DNA of 64,000 bases from Simmondsia chinensis (taxonomy: Eukaryota > Streptophyta > Magnoliopsida > Caryophyllales > Simmondsiaceae): assembly GCA_018398585.1 (NCBI GenBank), contig JAGTTD010000013.1:7288492-7352491 (forward strand). The letters run 5' to 3'. The position numbers and the translations under genes were made by a program. This document shows positions 35,897 to 48,473 of this stretch, one piece after another (within the stretch, counting starts at the first letter, position 1; each line of letters begins with the position of its first letter). The notes beneath the pieces are model-generated. The model saw only the letters and a list, made by a program, of their open reading frames with translations, was not told the DNA's origin and did no database searches.

Positions 35897-38800
35897 ATGG
35901 CATACGCCGGCGATATTCATTACAATCGCAAAACCGAGCTCAAAGCCTTCGACGACACAAAACCCGGCGAAAAGGGCCTCTTAGACGCCGGCATCACCAA
36001 AGTACCCAGAATCTTCATCCACCGACCCCCAAAAAATTACCCAACAACCCACGACCCAAAACGCAGTGTTCCGGTGATAGATCTGGATGGCATCGAGGAG
36101 GATAAAACGCGTCGTTTAAGGGTGGTAGAGGAGGTGAAACGCGCGAGTGAGAGCGGTGGGTTCTTTCAGATAGTGAACCATGGGGTTCCTGGGAGTGTAA
36201 TGGAGGAGATGATTGAAGGGGTGAGGAGATTTCACGAGATGGATACGGAAGTGAAGATGGGGTATTATACTAGAGATGAAACGCGGCGGTTCAAGTTTAA
36301 CTCGAACTTTGATTTGTACAGGTCGCCGGTGGCTGATTGGAGGGACAGTTTTAACTGTGTTATGGCTCCCCGGTTGCCGGAGCTCGGTGACTCGCCGGAA
36401 GTTTGCAGGTAGATTTTAGTTTTATGAATGTTTTTTAAGGGTGAATTTGAGGTTACCAGGTTAGTAAAATGAGGCTTGGTACATTGATTTTTTAATCTAT
36501 AAATTTTGTGAAATAGGAGTAATTTTATATATTACAAAAAAAAAAATTTGAAAACGTCACGAGTGACGTCACACAAGGAAGGTTGAATATTTTCATTCAT
36601 CAAGCAAATCACAAAGGGGATTGTAGCTCGTGTGGTAGTGGGTTTGCTTAGCAAGTGAGAGGCACGGGGTTCGTTTCTCATTCGTGCCATTTGGTGAAAT
36701 AATATTTTAGGCCTCGTTTGGTTGACACGGAAATTGTCTTCCTGCAGTAAGTTGTATTTACCAAGAATTCAATTCCTATGTCAACTTTCCAGGAAGTAGG
36801 TAAAGTATGTTTGGTTATCAGGGTGGGAAATAGAATTCTTTTGGGAGACTAGTTAAAAACGAAGCAATTAGAACTTACCTGGGGGTTTAGGTAAGTTACT
36901 TCCTGCATTTTGAATGAAATGTAATTTCCACTTCCTACATTCTACTGCTTTCTGCAAACCAAACAAGAGACTAAATCCATACTTCGTATGAAATTCTACT
37001 TTCCGCATCTATTTTCTGCATACCGAACGAGGCCTTAGTACCAAAGTTACTTGTATTTGATGGAAGTTGTTATTGACACGACAAAAATTGTTATTGCTAG
37101 AATACTAATGAGAGCCATAAAATTATTTTGAAAACTATAGTCGTGTTCTGACACTAATAATTTTACCTTATCAATATCATTACCTATTTGATAAAATAGA
37201 TAAAATGGCGATTTATGGGTGTAAAATAGGTAGATTTTATGATTGTTTCACATTTCAAGGGTAAATTATATATTAGTACTATGAGATATGGTGTATTAAT
37301 TTTTTTAGGCAATACAGTTTGTAAAATAATATTTTAGTACAATATTTACTTATATTTAATAAAATAGTCCAAATAATGGTATAGAAGGGTATAAAATAGG
37401 TCCTTTATCAAACTTTTCTTCATCAATAATGTTACACTGTTGTGATTTCTATGTGGAGTGAGGGCAATGGTGAAGGGATGACGGGTTTACAAATAAGTAA
37501 TGAGAAGTTCTTGACCATTTTATTAAATTTATAGAACATTTTGGCCTAAAAAATAATTTTAGATAGTTTATAAAGTAAAAAATTAATACATAAAGCCTCG
37601 TGATGTTATTATGTAATATACCCTTTTTATTAATGATGGTAAGCATTAGATTTTGGGAGGTAAAAATGATATTAAACCCTAGCTATTGTTGGGTTGGATG
37701 GTTATTAAATTTTAGGGAAAACATGAGGTACAAAGTTTCAGATATTGTTTTGTCCATCTCTCCTTTTTTAAAGCAATTAATCAAGTTTTTGTTCTTTTTT
37801 GTTCTTTTTTGTTTTTTTTTTTTTTTTTTTCAAAAGTAAGGTAAGAAAAATGTTAAAACTGCTACATAAAGTTAGTAAGACCTAACGAATCATGATACAA
37901 AGCTCAATTAAATTGTATGTAAACACTATTATGCTAGTCTTGTGGGACAAAAAAAACCTAACGCTGCCATCTAACCGTAGCCTTATTACTTTCACGAAAC
38001 ATATGACAAAAAAGATACCTTAGAAACTGCAATAACATATTCTAAATATCCTCAATAATAGTTTTGTTCTTAACTTCATTGTTTATTCTCATGATTATTT
38101 TAGGGATATTATGAAAGAGTACTCAAAGCAAGTTGCAAAAGTAGGAAATACCTTATGTGAGCTGCTCTCAGAGGCATTAGGACTCAACAGAAACCACCTC
38201 AAGGAAAAAGGGTGCGCTGATGGGGTTCAGTTAGTGGGTCATTATTACCCGGCATGTCCTGAACCCGAAATTGCAATTGGAACCAGCAGCCATGTGGACA
38301 GTGACTTCTTCACTGTTTTACTGCAAGACCAAATCGGGGGCTTGCAAGTTCTGTTTGATGATCAATGGGTTGATGTTCCTCCTGTGGCTGGTGCTCGTGC
38401 CATTAACATGGGTGATCTTATGCAGGTAAGTCTGTTATTTTATTGATGACTACCGCTTAAGTTGTTCTTGAGAACTTCATATGTGAGTTTAATAATGAAA
38501 CTCCACATCAAAGTTGTGATGAAGAAGATATCATCGTCTAAGTTTAGTAGGCTACTTGCCTGATGTCATTTAGTTCCAGGATGAACCTTATTTTGTAGTG
38601 TGTTTTTGGACACCATATTTCAACTTCTCCGCATTTGAGCTAAGTTGACAACAAAAATGTAATAGTAGTTGAAATAGACATTAATTTTTTGGTTGTGCTT
38701 AAAAACAATTGTGTCTAAAAACAAAAAAACAACTTCTACTTCTACTTAAAAACGCTTTTCTTTACTAGTCAAACACTCTCAGATTCTAAAGAATGTGCTT

Positions 38801-39161
38801 TTTTCCCTGAAAAGATGTTTGCCAAATAGGCCCTAAGTTTGCGTTGATAATGACTCACTCTATCCTATCATGAATTCAGATAATCTCCAACGTCAAGTTT
38901 AAGAGTGTCAACCATCGAGTACTTGCAATGGAAGTTGGCCCAAGAATTTCAGTGGCGTGTTTCTTTAGGAGCCATGTCCAACAAGAAGATACTGAGAGAG
39001 TATATGGGCCGATAGAAGAGTTATTGTCAGAAGAAAATCCTCCAATATACAGAGAAACAACAATGACTGAATACCTCAAGTGCTACTATTCCATGGGTGA
39101 AGACACGAAACCTCCATCTTTCATGTTAAAGATCTCGAGCTCACCAGAGCTTGAAAGTTAG
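35897..39161 (+). CDS. Gene B: 2-oxoglutarate/Fe(II)-dependent dioxygenase (ACC oxidase homolog type)
   Basis: Exons 35897-36408, 38104-38425 and 38880-39161 join at consensus GT-AG sites (CAG|GTAGAT, TTTTAG|GG, CAG|GTAAGT, TTCAG|AT) into 1116 nt, 371 aa plus stop. N-terminal family signature: YNRKTELKAFDDTKPGEKG. DIOX_N region from about residue 58 to 171. Catalytic core: H234-x-D236 in SSHVDSDFF, H290 in NHRV, and R300-x-S302 in GPRISVACFF. All metal and 2-oxoglutarate ligands are present, and no lesion was seen. The first exon spans the sites where genes A and C have introns. The start is the first ATG after the TATA box. Substrate unknown; the clade includes specialised-metabolism hydroxylases and does not make ethylene. 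Most likely the working member of this array. Confidence 0.92.
36616..36690 (+). ncRNA. tRNA-Ala(AGC)-like sequence, degenerate
   Basis: GGGGATTGTAGCTCGTGTGG (A-box region), the anticodon loop CTTAGCAA and GGGGTTCGTTTC (B-box region) follow the tRNA-Ala order and spacing. The acceptor stem does not pair (5' GGGGATT against 3' TTCGTGCC) and the T stem is imperfect. Probably a tRNA pseudogene or the head of a tRNA-derived SINE in intron 1 of gene B. It keeps both internal promoter boxes. Confidence 0.6.
36710..37034. mobile_element. Tourist-like (PIF/Harbinger) MITE in intron 1 of gene B
   Basis: 325 bp with inverted ends GGCCTCGTTTGGTTG and (inverse) GGCCTCGTTCGGTAT, and TTA target duplications at 36707-36709 and 37035-37037. 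Internal inverted segments (TTCCTGCA, TTTCTGCA) support a foldback structure. No coding capacity. Confidence 0.85.
37035..38103 (+). other. Rest of gene B intron 1, non-coding
   Basis: AT-rich, with a long T tract at about 37793-37832; nothing else recognised. Confidence 0.6.
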
Positions 39162-39939
39162 GAGCTTCTCAAATGTATCATTCTCACCCTTCAAAAGGAA
39201 CTAGGTTGTAAATCTGCATCTACACATTGTAAGCTGCAGAAGTATATGTTTCTATTATGCAGAATGAGTGTCATTGTTCTTCTGGACCATGTTAGTAAAT
39301 GTGCGCGCATGTATAGATGTATATCGGTGTTTATAAAAAAGGAGAGTATTCTGCATCCTTTAGCTTTGGTTTTGATTGCTTTCTCTCATATCCAATGTTT
39401 TCACTTGATGCGTGTTAATTATAACCGGGCCATGACCGAAAGAGTTGGCACATATGAGATCTACATATAAGCCCAAGTAAGGTATCATCCTTGACAGTAA
39501 ATAGAGTAGCCCGCTAGGCTTATACATTGACCTTTTCTCTTTCACAACTCCTATGCAGGATCTTACTAGACTTACATGTGGAGCCTTAACACTCTCCCTA
39601 ACGTGTGAGTCTCTTTTAATTGCACCCCTTGCCTTCTTCGATCAGATTGAGAATTAGGCCCAATTGAATCCAACAATGTGCGTTGTGCATATATGGCCTA
39701 GCATTGTCATTATAGCATATCATTGTTGTGGAGAATTGGAAAATACGGATGTTCCTTTACCTCTGTTTAGGAGATGCACTGTTGCAGCTCATGTCTACCG
39801 ACACATTTTTGCGAGTGTTCAGTACACGGTGTCATTGTGGTTAATGCTCTGCAAGTGGTTTTCTGAATGACATAAAAATTGTGGTAGTTAGAGGGAAAAG
39901 TAATCAATGTTAGAGGCAGTTTTATGTTTTTATGCCTTT
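39162..39939. other. 3' flank of gene B, no gene
   Basis: Short open frames only, with no protein features. The first few hundred bases are presumably the 3' untranslated region. Confidence 0.45.
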
Positions 39940-40088
39940 ATACTTCTCAGGTCGGGGATCCTTGGACACAGTTTTCCTTTAGGGCGGCACCCTAAGAGGG
40001 TAAGGCTGTGTACATCCCACCCCTCCCAAGCCCTGCATATGCGGGAGCCCTTGAGGCAATGAATTTGTTGTTATTATCGTTGTTGTAA
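39940..40088 (+). mobile_element. SINE copy with GTT-type tail
   Basis: CAGGTCGGGGATCC, GGCACCCTAAGAGGGTAAGG, CTGTGTACATCCC, GCATATGCGGGAGCCCTTGA and a GTTGTTATTATCGTTGTTG tail correspond, in plus orientation, to the SINE body at 26954-27128 read on the minus strand. The head is not 5S-like here. No clear TSD was located. Confidence 0.65.
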
Positions 40089-41700
40089 TGTCAACTTGCT
40101 GCCTAGCATAACTTTGAAAATAATTTGTAAACTTCCACTCAACCTGTGGTCTTTAAGGCTCTATTTGGAAGAGGGGAAGTCCTCTTTTCCTAAAAAACAT
40201 CTTCTTGAACATCAAATTGCACCGGGGGTTTTCCGCTTATTTCAACGGTAAACATGCTCCCACCTCGTGATAATTTTGATGTGGTTTTACAGCATGCAAA
40301 ACCATATATTCGCAAGCGTAAGAGTTTGTCCTAGCAACCAGTAGTCTTAGGGGTGTCACATCCACATCAAATCATTTTTTTTAATGAAAGTCAACCTATT
40401 TTCAAGGGGTTTATGAGCCGTGTTTGGTTGAGGGCTTGTTTAATCAACTCAAATTAAAAGACAACAATTTAATGTAAGCGAAAATCAAGTGGTTTATGGA
40501 ACGACTTCAGACTCACTAATCTTAGACCCAAGTCACTTACTCATTGCAAAGATGACTCTAAGAATTTAGGCCAGAAGCTCTAAACTCGGATTAATATTCA
40601 ATTAAAGCACACATGAATGTAATCTAATAGTATATCCTATCTAACGATCATTTTACCTTAGTATTGCATGTGTTATCTCAATAGCGCCTTTTAACTTTGA
40701 ATTTAATGTCGGTTCAATTATAAGACATGCATTTGCGATTGAATAAAAATGTAGTCCAAAATCGCTCATGGAAACCCAGTACGCGAAGGCTTAGGCTACA
40801 AGCATTAGATGAGATGCATATTAATTGGAAAATAAAAAAATAGCTACAAGGACATGAATGAAAATCCAATCATATAATCCAAATATCCCATTGGGGAGTA
40901 GAAATCATGTCGCAAAAGTTAGTTAATAAAAAAATTATAATAAACTAGGATTGGGATAGTTAACTGTCCATCACTCGTGAACTAAAAGTCCACTCCTTCA
41001 TCGGAGTCTTCAAAGCATAAAATAAATAACAATAAAGGGAAAAAAAAAACTTATCAAGACGCTGACTACCTCGACTGACGTTACCACAATCTTTTCTTCA
41101 ATCGCCATTTACAACTCGATGTAAACATGGTTGATCGAAAAGGGCACTAGATGAGGACAACACATCGAGCTGATTGATTGGCCAATCGATTGGCATAACA
41201 GGGAGCTATGCGCATTTGCATCGACCGAGCAACTTACCTTGTTTCGCTTGGCTAGTTTTCTATGTGAGATCTCCAAAATTGTTCAACTTGTGCGTTCCTT
41301 AGGGCTTTTTTAAATTTCTTCATCTCGATATGTTTTCAGAGCATGTTAACAAAGTTTGCATGAAAAAATGTCATGACCCATATAACTTTGATACAACTAT
41401 AATTTTTTTTATAAAAAAAATTGTAGGGTCATAATTGTAATTTTGCTTCATTGAAATGTTTCATAATTTTCGCGCCAATGTTAAGTAAAAGGGGTTAGCA
41501 ATAGTTGCTTAGGTACTTTCAACTTATTTTTTTAGTTGCTTTTAATTATCCTTAGTCTCAATTGCCTACAAATAAGTGACTAGAGTTTGTAATTTTATTC
41601 ATTCAATGATTAATGAAATTTTCCTTATTTTCTCTCTAATTTTCTCCCTAACTTTCATTCGCTTCTCCCTCAATTCTTCTCTCTTTCTCTCTCTCTCTCT
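40089..41700. other. Intergenic, no gene seen
   Basis: AT-rich sequence, with a CT-rich tract (TTCTCTCTTTCTCTCTCTCT) just before 41700. No coding signature was found. Confidence 0.4.
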
Positions 41701-41705
41701 TCAAT

Positions 41706-42178
41706 TGTGAAGGAAATTATACCCAAAAATTGAATTTAATTTAAATACTACAACAAATATGAGAAATAAACGATAAAGAAAAGAGAACAAATAATGAAGA
41801 CAACGGATAAAACCATCAAACGAGAGGGGAAAAAACCATGGACGAAGGTAGACGACTTTTATTGATTGAAATTGTGGAGAATTACAAGATGATTCTTCAC
41901 TCCGTCTCTATCTCTCTATTTTTGGCTCTCTCTGGCGGCTGAGATTATCACACGAAAAAGGCTTAAGTCTCTCAATATATATATACTGCAGCGTGACTGA
42001 GGTCACGCTGCAAATCAATCCTCGATCGATCGGGAAGTTGCCCGATCGATCGGCGAGCTCTCTATAGCTTTTCTGCACTACGTTGTCCCGACCGATCGGC
42101 AAGGGGCCCGATCGATCGGCACACCCACTGCTGCACTCCATTCCTCCCGGTCCAAGCAATTTGAGACACAATCTAACA
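41706..42178 (-). mobile_element. Solo LTR of the GATCGATC-palindrome copia family
   Basis: 473 bp from TGTGAAGGAAATTATACC to CAATCTAACA with a perfect 5-bp TSD TCAAT (41701-41705, 42179-42183). It shares the GGGGAAAAAACCATGGACGA block, the AATTTGAGACACAATCTAACA-like end and paired palindromes (TCGATCGATCGGG / CCCGATCGATCGGC near 42022-42058; CGACCGATCGGC / CCCGATCGATCGGC near 42089-42120) with LTRs at 46681, 49099 and 62378. No internal region remains. Confidence 0.85.
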
Positions 42179-42183
42179 TCAAT

Positions 42184-45100
42184 TCTATTTTCTCCCTCCA
42201 CTTCTATCTCCAACTCTTTGAACAAATCAGTACGCAAATCTCTAGGTCTGACAAAAACTAAACGAATTTGCCGAAAATGACATCGCTAGTGCATGAATAA
42301 GGCATATAAAGATGAAATACATCATATTCCTTTGTTTGTTTAAAAAACATTGATACTACTTATCCTATATTGTGTTACTTCACAACATAAGAAGCTATAT
42401 AATAAACATGAAATGTTAAAAATAAAAGTTAATCCTTTTCAAGCTCTATATATGATCACTGCATGACAACTCAAAACTATTGAAATTTCTATATTAAAAC
42501 AATGATAAAGTAACATCTAGGTTCAGTTTTTATTGTGAAGCGATCATCTTTTGTTGGAAAATATATAATAGAAGAAAATATTTTCCAAGCAAATTATAAT
42601 CCATAAACAATTTTCACGTGCTTTGTTGATGTAAAAATTATTCTTAGTTGTATTCACCATATGTTATTGTATTCACCATATATAGTGGTATACAAATTTA
42701 ATGTATTTAATATCTTTGACATGATAAACTATTGGTTCAAGATAAAATATGAATTGGACTAATTTAGATTAAAATAGATATTGTAAAATTGCCTCTTGAG
42801 TCCGCGATTTTCATGCTAGATCAGAAAATTGGAATTGCTTAGAGGAGCACTGGTAGCAATGGTGTTTGAGTAGCAATCTAGAGTGCAAACGTGGGTCAAA
42901 CCTGGCTATTACGAATTGATTTAAGTGATTTTTTTGGCTTGGTACTCGAACCTCTTTCAAACCTTATTGATCTTTGACCTACTTTGATTCAAACGTGAAG
43001 TAGTGTAGATTTAAAAATATAAAATATCAGTCAGGAACAAAATCACATCGAACCATATAATTCGATCCAAGATCGGATATGACCAGTTGTTTTTCGTTTC
43101 AATTCTTAACCCACATGATCACTTTTATCGATCTATGATTCCATCTAATTCATTTCCACCGATCCATATTTGGACATATGTGTATCCAAAAGCTTTTTAG
43201 ACCGTTTGAAATGATGATTTACTCTCTTTAACAAATTATTATCCATCCATTGGATGGACAAGCTTTCCATTAGAAATATATATTTTGTCAGAAAATATGC
43301 GCCAAACACCAAAAAAGAGAAAAATTAATTCCTATAACTTGTTTTTTCCATAAGCAAATGGCGCCTATATTATAGTTATCATGTTTTGCCAATGCTTTGA
43401 GTCATTGCACGTATGTAAATCGTGAGATATGTATTTTGTTTTCCGAGGAGGTATGCGAAATGCCTAGTATCTCTTGAGTACGTTGACATGTGGTAACTCA
43501 TATAGCGGAAACGTCCCTCCCTTACAATGCCAATTTTTTCTGAAGTGAAGTTATGCACATATATTCTCAGAAACAATATCGAATCTAGATATAATTTTCT
43601 ATGTTTTCGCCCCATATATTACTGATGTCCTTAGTTGTTGGAATGGTATTCACTATGTGTGAGACAGTTGTATTTAAATAAATCCATATGGTCTACATAT
43701 GTTGGTACTACCTTATATAATGAGGATTTCCTCCCCTGGCTAAATATCCTCTAAAATGGTTTCAAAGGATTAATAATTTGGACCGAGAATCACTAACTTG
43801 CTCTAAGACCATGTGGGAGAACATTGGGTCTAACTCCCCTAGGAAAACTAGCTTACTCAATGAAGAGATGTCATCACCACATGCCAACATCCATTGACGA
43901 TGTGGGATATTTAATACATCTCCTTACCATGACTTGTGCAATTCCAAACAACTTCAGATAAATACTAATTTAGAGGATGCCTAACTTCAATTGGAACTCG
44001 TCTACCAAGTGAGGAATGCTCACACCATATACACTTATGCATGTTAGCGAACTCAAGCTATATTTGACATTTAACACCCACCTTTCTATCAAACTGAGCG
44101 TGCTAAACAATTACGAACACCGACATTGAGGTCTCCTTCGTGCTTGACATAGAGCATGTAAGCAACTATGGACACATATATTGGGGACCCACATATTAAA
44201 AATTAGTCATAGCTCTTATTTTATTTTACGGGATATTAGACCTAACTCTACCCGGAAGAGCAATTCAGTTACTAAGTATTTTTTACATTTTAATATACTA
44301 CTCTCATATTATTCTATCACTCCTTAGACGGATGAATATTTAAAGACATTAGGGACCCTTACATGGCAATAGGTCCATCCATATTGATCTACGAGTCAAT
44401 CCACTATCGGTCGAACTGATTAGGGCTTTCAAAAAATCTCGAACCTGATTTAATTTAGGGAGACGTTTCCTTGGTAGGTTGAGTCAAACCAGGTAGTGGA
44501 TCTAACAAGAGTCTGATCCACCTAGGTCCAATCTGAACCTGACCTAATTTTACCAATTTTTCTATTTTTCAACAAATATTTGATCAAAACATTATTCAAT
44601 ACACATATAAAGTATACATAAATAATAATTTAATGTTTTTAGTAACTTATAATTATTTATATATACTATTAACATCAAATAATAAAATTACTTGTATTTA
44701 TGTAAAACAATTAATTTTTCTTCAAAAAATTGCTTGACATGGGTAGGCCTGCTTTTTTACAAGCCAGCCAATGTTATGGAAACATTTGGCAAGACACTGA
44801 TCGGTGTCGAGTCAGATCTCAAGTACTGTAATAAGTTGAGTTAATTTTGGTTGAAACAATAAAAAAAAGACTCATTATTGGGCCTTCTATAGTACAGTAC
44901 ACGCCACATAGGTCAATCCCCTAACATAACAAGTCTGATAGAGTTTTGTGTAAAATAAAAACCCCTAAAATGATGTAATGTGAAGGCCTTTTCTTTTTGC
45001 CCGCTCGAACTCTAAAGATATTAGGCAATGGATGAAAGGGAATATGGGCTATGCCGTGTGCAACAATGACTTTGCTTCTCAAAACTTGGACATTTCTTCT

Positions 45101-45823
45101 CCATGAATTTCGTCTTTGCGTATTGCAAAATTATGGCCGATCTTTTTATTTTTGGACAGGTAATGTCAAAATCGATACATAAGATGAAAACAAAAAGCAA
45201 ACTCTTGACAAAGAAGAGTGCAAAGCTCAAAAGAAAAAAAAAACAAAAACAAAATAAAAAATTATGAAATATATAAAAAATGCAGCAATGGACCAACCTA
45301 AAAGGCTGGCCAAACTAGAACGAGAAGAGCTACCAAGCTCCGAAATACATACAAAATTATGGCCAATCTATGATAAATGTTATATACAATAATGTACTCT
45401 TATCATAAAAACTGTTTTGACTTGGTACACTCTACTAGAATCCATTGCATTTTTTAAGAAATCGAAAAAAAAAAAAAAAAATTTGCTAGAGTAAGCTGAC
45501 AGGATTAATTACTCTACCAATGTATATGCGCTATGTCAATATTTTCAGCGAAATTTATCAATTATAGTGGAAGGTACCTATTTATTGTTGGGAACTTGAA
45601 CTATATCAGCAATTTCCCAAAAAAATACTTAACTCTAGCAGAGGGCATATATACTTATATGTATGCGTGTGCATATATAATCGAAAACATGTTCTACTTT
45701 ATGTGTAAAAAGTTGTAAGTCTTATAATATCTAATTATATGTATTAAAATATCTAAATATTTAACATGTAAATTTTAGTAAAATCTGAATTTCGTGGCAT
45801 ATAGATGTAACCTTGATAGTGTT
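42184..45823. other. Long intergenic stretch without a recognisable gene
   Basis: Open frames here are short and have no family features. Fragments around 43830-43930 (GGGAGAACATTGGGTCTAAC, GACGATGTGGGATATTTAAT) are typical of decayed plant LTR/SINE repeats. Poly-A tracts lie at about 45230-45262 and 45464-45482. Confidence 0.45.
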
Positions 45824-46535
45824 GTGTACTCTACACTATGGTCCAAATTTTGAAGAATTTTGTCACGGACACGATATTCCCTGGTCCGTGACAGTGCCCA
45901 GACCGTGCCCAGGTCGCTGCCCAGGCTTGTCATGGTCGCTGCCAGTGCCGTGCCTCAGCCTTGTCAGGGTCACTGCCAGTGCCGTGCCCCAGCTTGTCAT
46001 GACATTGTCCCAATGCGCTGCCCAGTCCGTGCCCCAGCCTTGTCATGACAATGCTAGCGCCTGCCCAGTCCCGTGTCAAGGGCCGTCCCAGGCCCGTGTC
46101 CCCAGCGATCCCGTCCTATGCCGCTCCCCAGCCCAGCAGCGCCCAGGTCCGCGCCTCTAGTCTGTTGTGCGCCAGGCTGTACTAGCAATTGGAAGATTCC
46201 CTTTTGGATTAGTTCAAAGATTTAAATGTTGTAATTGATATTTCTAGATATTATTAGATATTTTCAGATTTATTTAGATATTTTAGTATTTTGTTGTATT
46301 TCTATAAATAGGAAATTGTAACTCATTTTTGTAATAATCAATTGACAAATATATGAAATATCTCTTTCATTTTCTCATCTAATTCTCTATTCTCATCTAA
46401 TTCTACTTCTCTCTCATCTAACTCTAATTCTTCCTCATCTAAATTCTATTTCTCTTTCTTTTCTCACCTAACCTCTCTTTCATTTGTGCCCAAATCTTGT
46501 ACTTTAGCCGTCACATCCACGAGGCTGTGACAACT
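45824..46535 (+). repeat. LTR-like unit with a GC-rich tandem array
   Basis: It begins near TGTTGTGTACTC. A perfect 9-bp inverted repeat GTCACGGAC / GTCCGTGAC lies at 45862-45870 and 45884-45892. An imperfect GC-rich tandem array follows at about 45893-46180 (repeated GTGCCC(A/C)AG, CTTGTCATG and CTGCCAGTGCCG words). Then come TCTATAAATAGG (46301-46312), a poly-pyrimidine leader with repeated CTCATCTAATTCT, and GTCACATCCACGAGGCTGTGAC near 46512. The promoter-plus-leader layout resembles an LTR, but no paired copy or TSD was found. Confidence 0.5.
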
Positions 46536-46680
46536 TTTGAGATGGTCTACAACTCTAAATATTATTTGCCCAAAACCACATGTTGCTTGTCCACTAACAT
46601 ACGAAACTACGGTCTTTAATGTCTTGCTTGTCTACTAACATACGAAACTAGAGTCTTTAATGTTTGACTTGTCTTAAAAT

Positions 46681-47330
46681 TGTGGAGGTAAGACTGGACA
46701 AATTTAATATTCTTTCATATCAATTTGTAAGGAAAAATATAAATACCTCCTTAATGCGGAACTTAACACCCACGACAAGATTCGATTCAAATACTATAAC
46801 TCACACAAAAGAGAAGTCAACAAAATAGGTAAACGGAAGAACAAACGAAACGACACACAATGATTTACGTGGAAACTCCGCTTCAACCAAGAGGGGAGAA
46901 AACCACGGGCGAAGATGGAGATTCTTTATTGATACTAGAATGGAAGAAGTACAATAGCACTTCCTCTGAACGAGATCTATGAAAGAATTATAAATCATTT
47001 TCTCTTAACTCTCGTAATACTCTCAAATTGATGACGACAGCTGACCTCACACTTTTAATTGGATTTTGATTGGATTGGATTGGATTGGATACCTAAAACG
47101 TACCCCCTAACCCCATATTTATACTAAATGGCTAGGGTTATTCGAAAACAGGTTCCCGATCGATTGGGTAGGGCTCAATCGATCGGGGACCAGATCGACC
47201 GGCCCTCTCTCGGCCAAAAACTGGATTTTAACTTAATTCACCCGATCGATTGGACATCCCCCCGATCGATCGGTGACCCCTCGGCAACCCATAAATCCTA
47301 AATATATAAATTTGAGGCATATTCCTAACA
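46681..47330 (-). repeat. 3' LTR with paired GATCGATC palindromes and a (GATTG)n run
   Basis: TGTGGAGGTAAGACTGG to CATATTCCTAACA. It contains a pentanucleotide run TTGGATTGGATTGGATTGGA near 47073-47092. Two palindrome pairs are present: CCCGATCGATTGGG / CTCAATCGATCGGGG near 47156-47186 and CCCGATCGATTGG / CCCGATCGATCGG near 47241-47273. Confidence 0.85.
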
Positions 47331-47339
47331 AACCTCCAC

Positions 47340-48080
47340 TTGACTCAAATTTCAAATATAAAGACAATTCTCCATCTTCTCCACAAAACACCCCACACAA
47401 GGGATTATCTAGACAAAACACAAAAACTAACAGAGTCCGAGCGATGCTTGAACTTTCTGCTAGGTAGCACAGAAGTGAACATATCTGAGAGGTTATCAGC
47501 AATGCCAATCCTCTTCTTCTCTGAATTGGTTCTTGACACATCTTCTGAAACAGTCACTTGCTGATGAACTGTGTTACTTAACTGAACCTGAGCTCCCTCT
47601 GGCTTATTCACCTAACCTGAATCACAACTAACTGATGACATCTTCTGTGGAGATAGCAATGAAGATTCATCAAATATGACATCTCTACTCGTCAGGAATT
47701 GCTTGAAGCGAAGACTCTTCTGCTTCCCATAAATGCCTTGTTCACAAGATATCAATCCTGTAGACTGACCACACAACGAGCCCCTTTTACCGTGCTCAGA
47801 CAGACCTGTATCACCTGAATGATCCAATCTCAAGCTCCTTGACTTTGTGATCTCTGGTTATGTCAACAATGATGATGATGAAGATATCTTAACTGATCTT
47901 GCAACTGTGGAACCAACAAGCTTATACAATGTACCTACCCTTCTGTGTTTCATAACTATTAAAGCACCCTTAGCGACCTTCAAAACTCCACCTTCAGCTG
48001 TGTACTTGTACCCTTTAGACTCAAGAGTACCTAAAGAGATAAGACTTTTCTTCAAATTAGGAACATGATGAACGTCGCTT
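47340..48080 (-). pseudogene. Fused pre-integrase and 3'-coding remnant of the copia derivative
   Basis: Minus-strand pieces: GAG-pre-integrase-like (48055-47858: LESKGYKYTAEGG, KGALIVMKHRRVGTLY); the end of integrase (RDVIFDESSLLSP, about 47660); and the C-terminal tail ADNLSDMFTSVLPSRKFKH (about 47450-47510), normally found after RNase H. The jump from the integrase end to the RNase H tail shows a large deletion. The element at 62378 onward has the same junction region (VTFDESSLL to ADNFTDMFIKVLPSRKF). Confidence 0.75.
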
Positions 48081-48473
48081 AATGTTCATATCCCCAAAAC
48101 TCTCCATACTGCATCGTTACCCACCTGAACAGTTCCACCCTGAATTGACATGTATGTGGTGAACCAGCTTCTATAGGGACAAACATGACAGGAGCAACCC
48201 GAATCTAAAATCCAGCTTTCTCTAAAACTGGACTTAGGTTCAGACCCTGACAGAATATCTCCATCCTCATATTTAACAACACTAACTTCTGCGGATCTCT
48301 GGTCAGACCTGTTATCTGCTTCTAGTTTTCTCTTAAGCTTGTAACAATCTCTCTTAATGTGCCCTTTCTTATGACAATAATTACGGGTTAGGTCTTGATA
48401 TCTAGACTTAAACTTGTTTCCACTATGATCATGACTTAGTTCTTTCTCTCACAAATAAACCACAACCTGAGTT

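Noticed and set aside
36616..36690. Functional tRNA-Ala gene
   Set aside because: The acceptor and T stems do not pair, although the boxes and anticodon loop are recognisable.
45813..46160. Cys/Pro-rich secreted-like protein
   Set aside because: The frame is generated by a GC-rich tandem repeat; another frame of the same repeat is also open.
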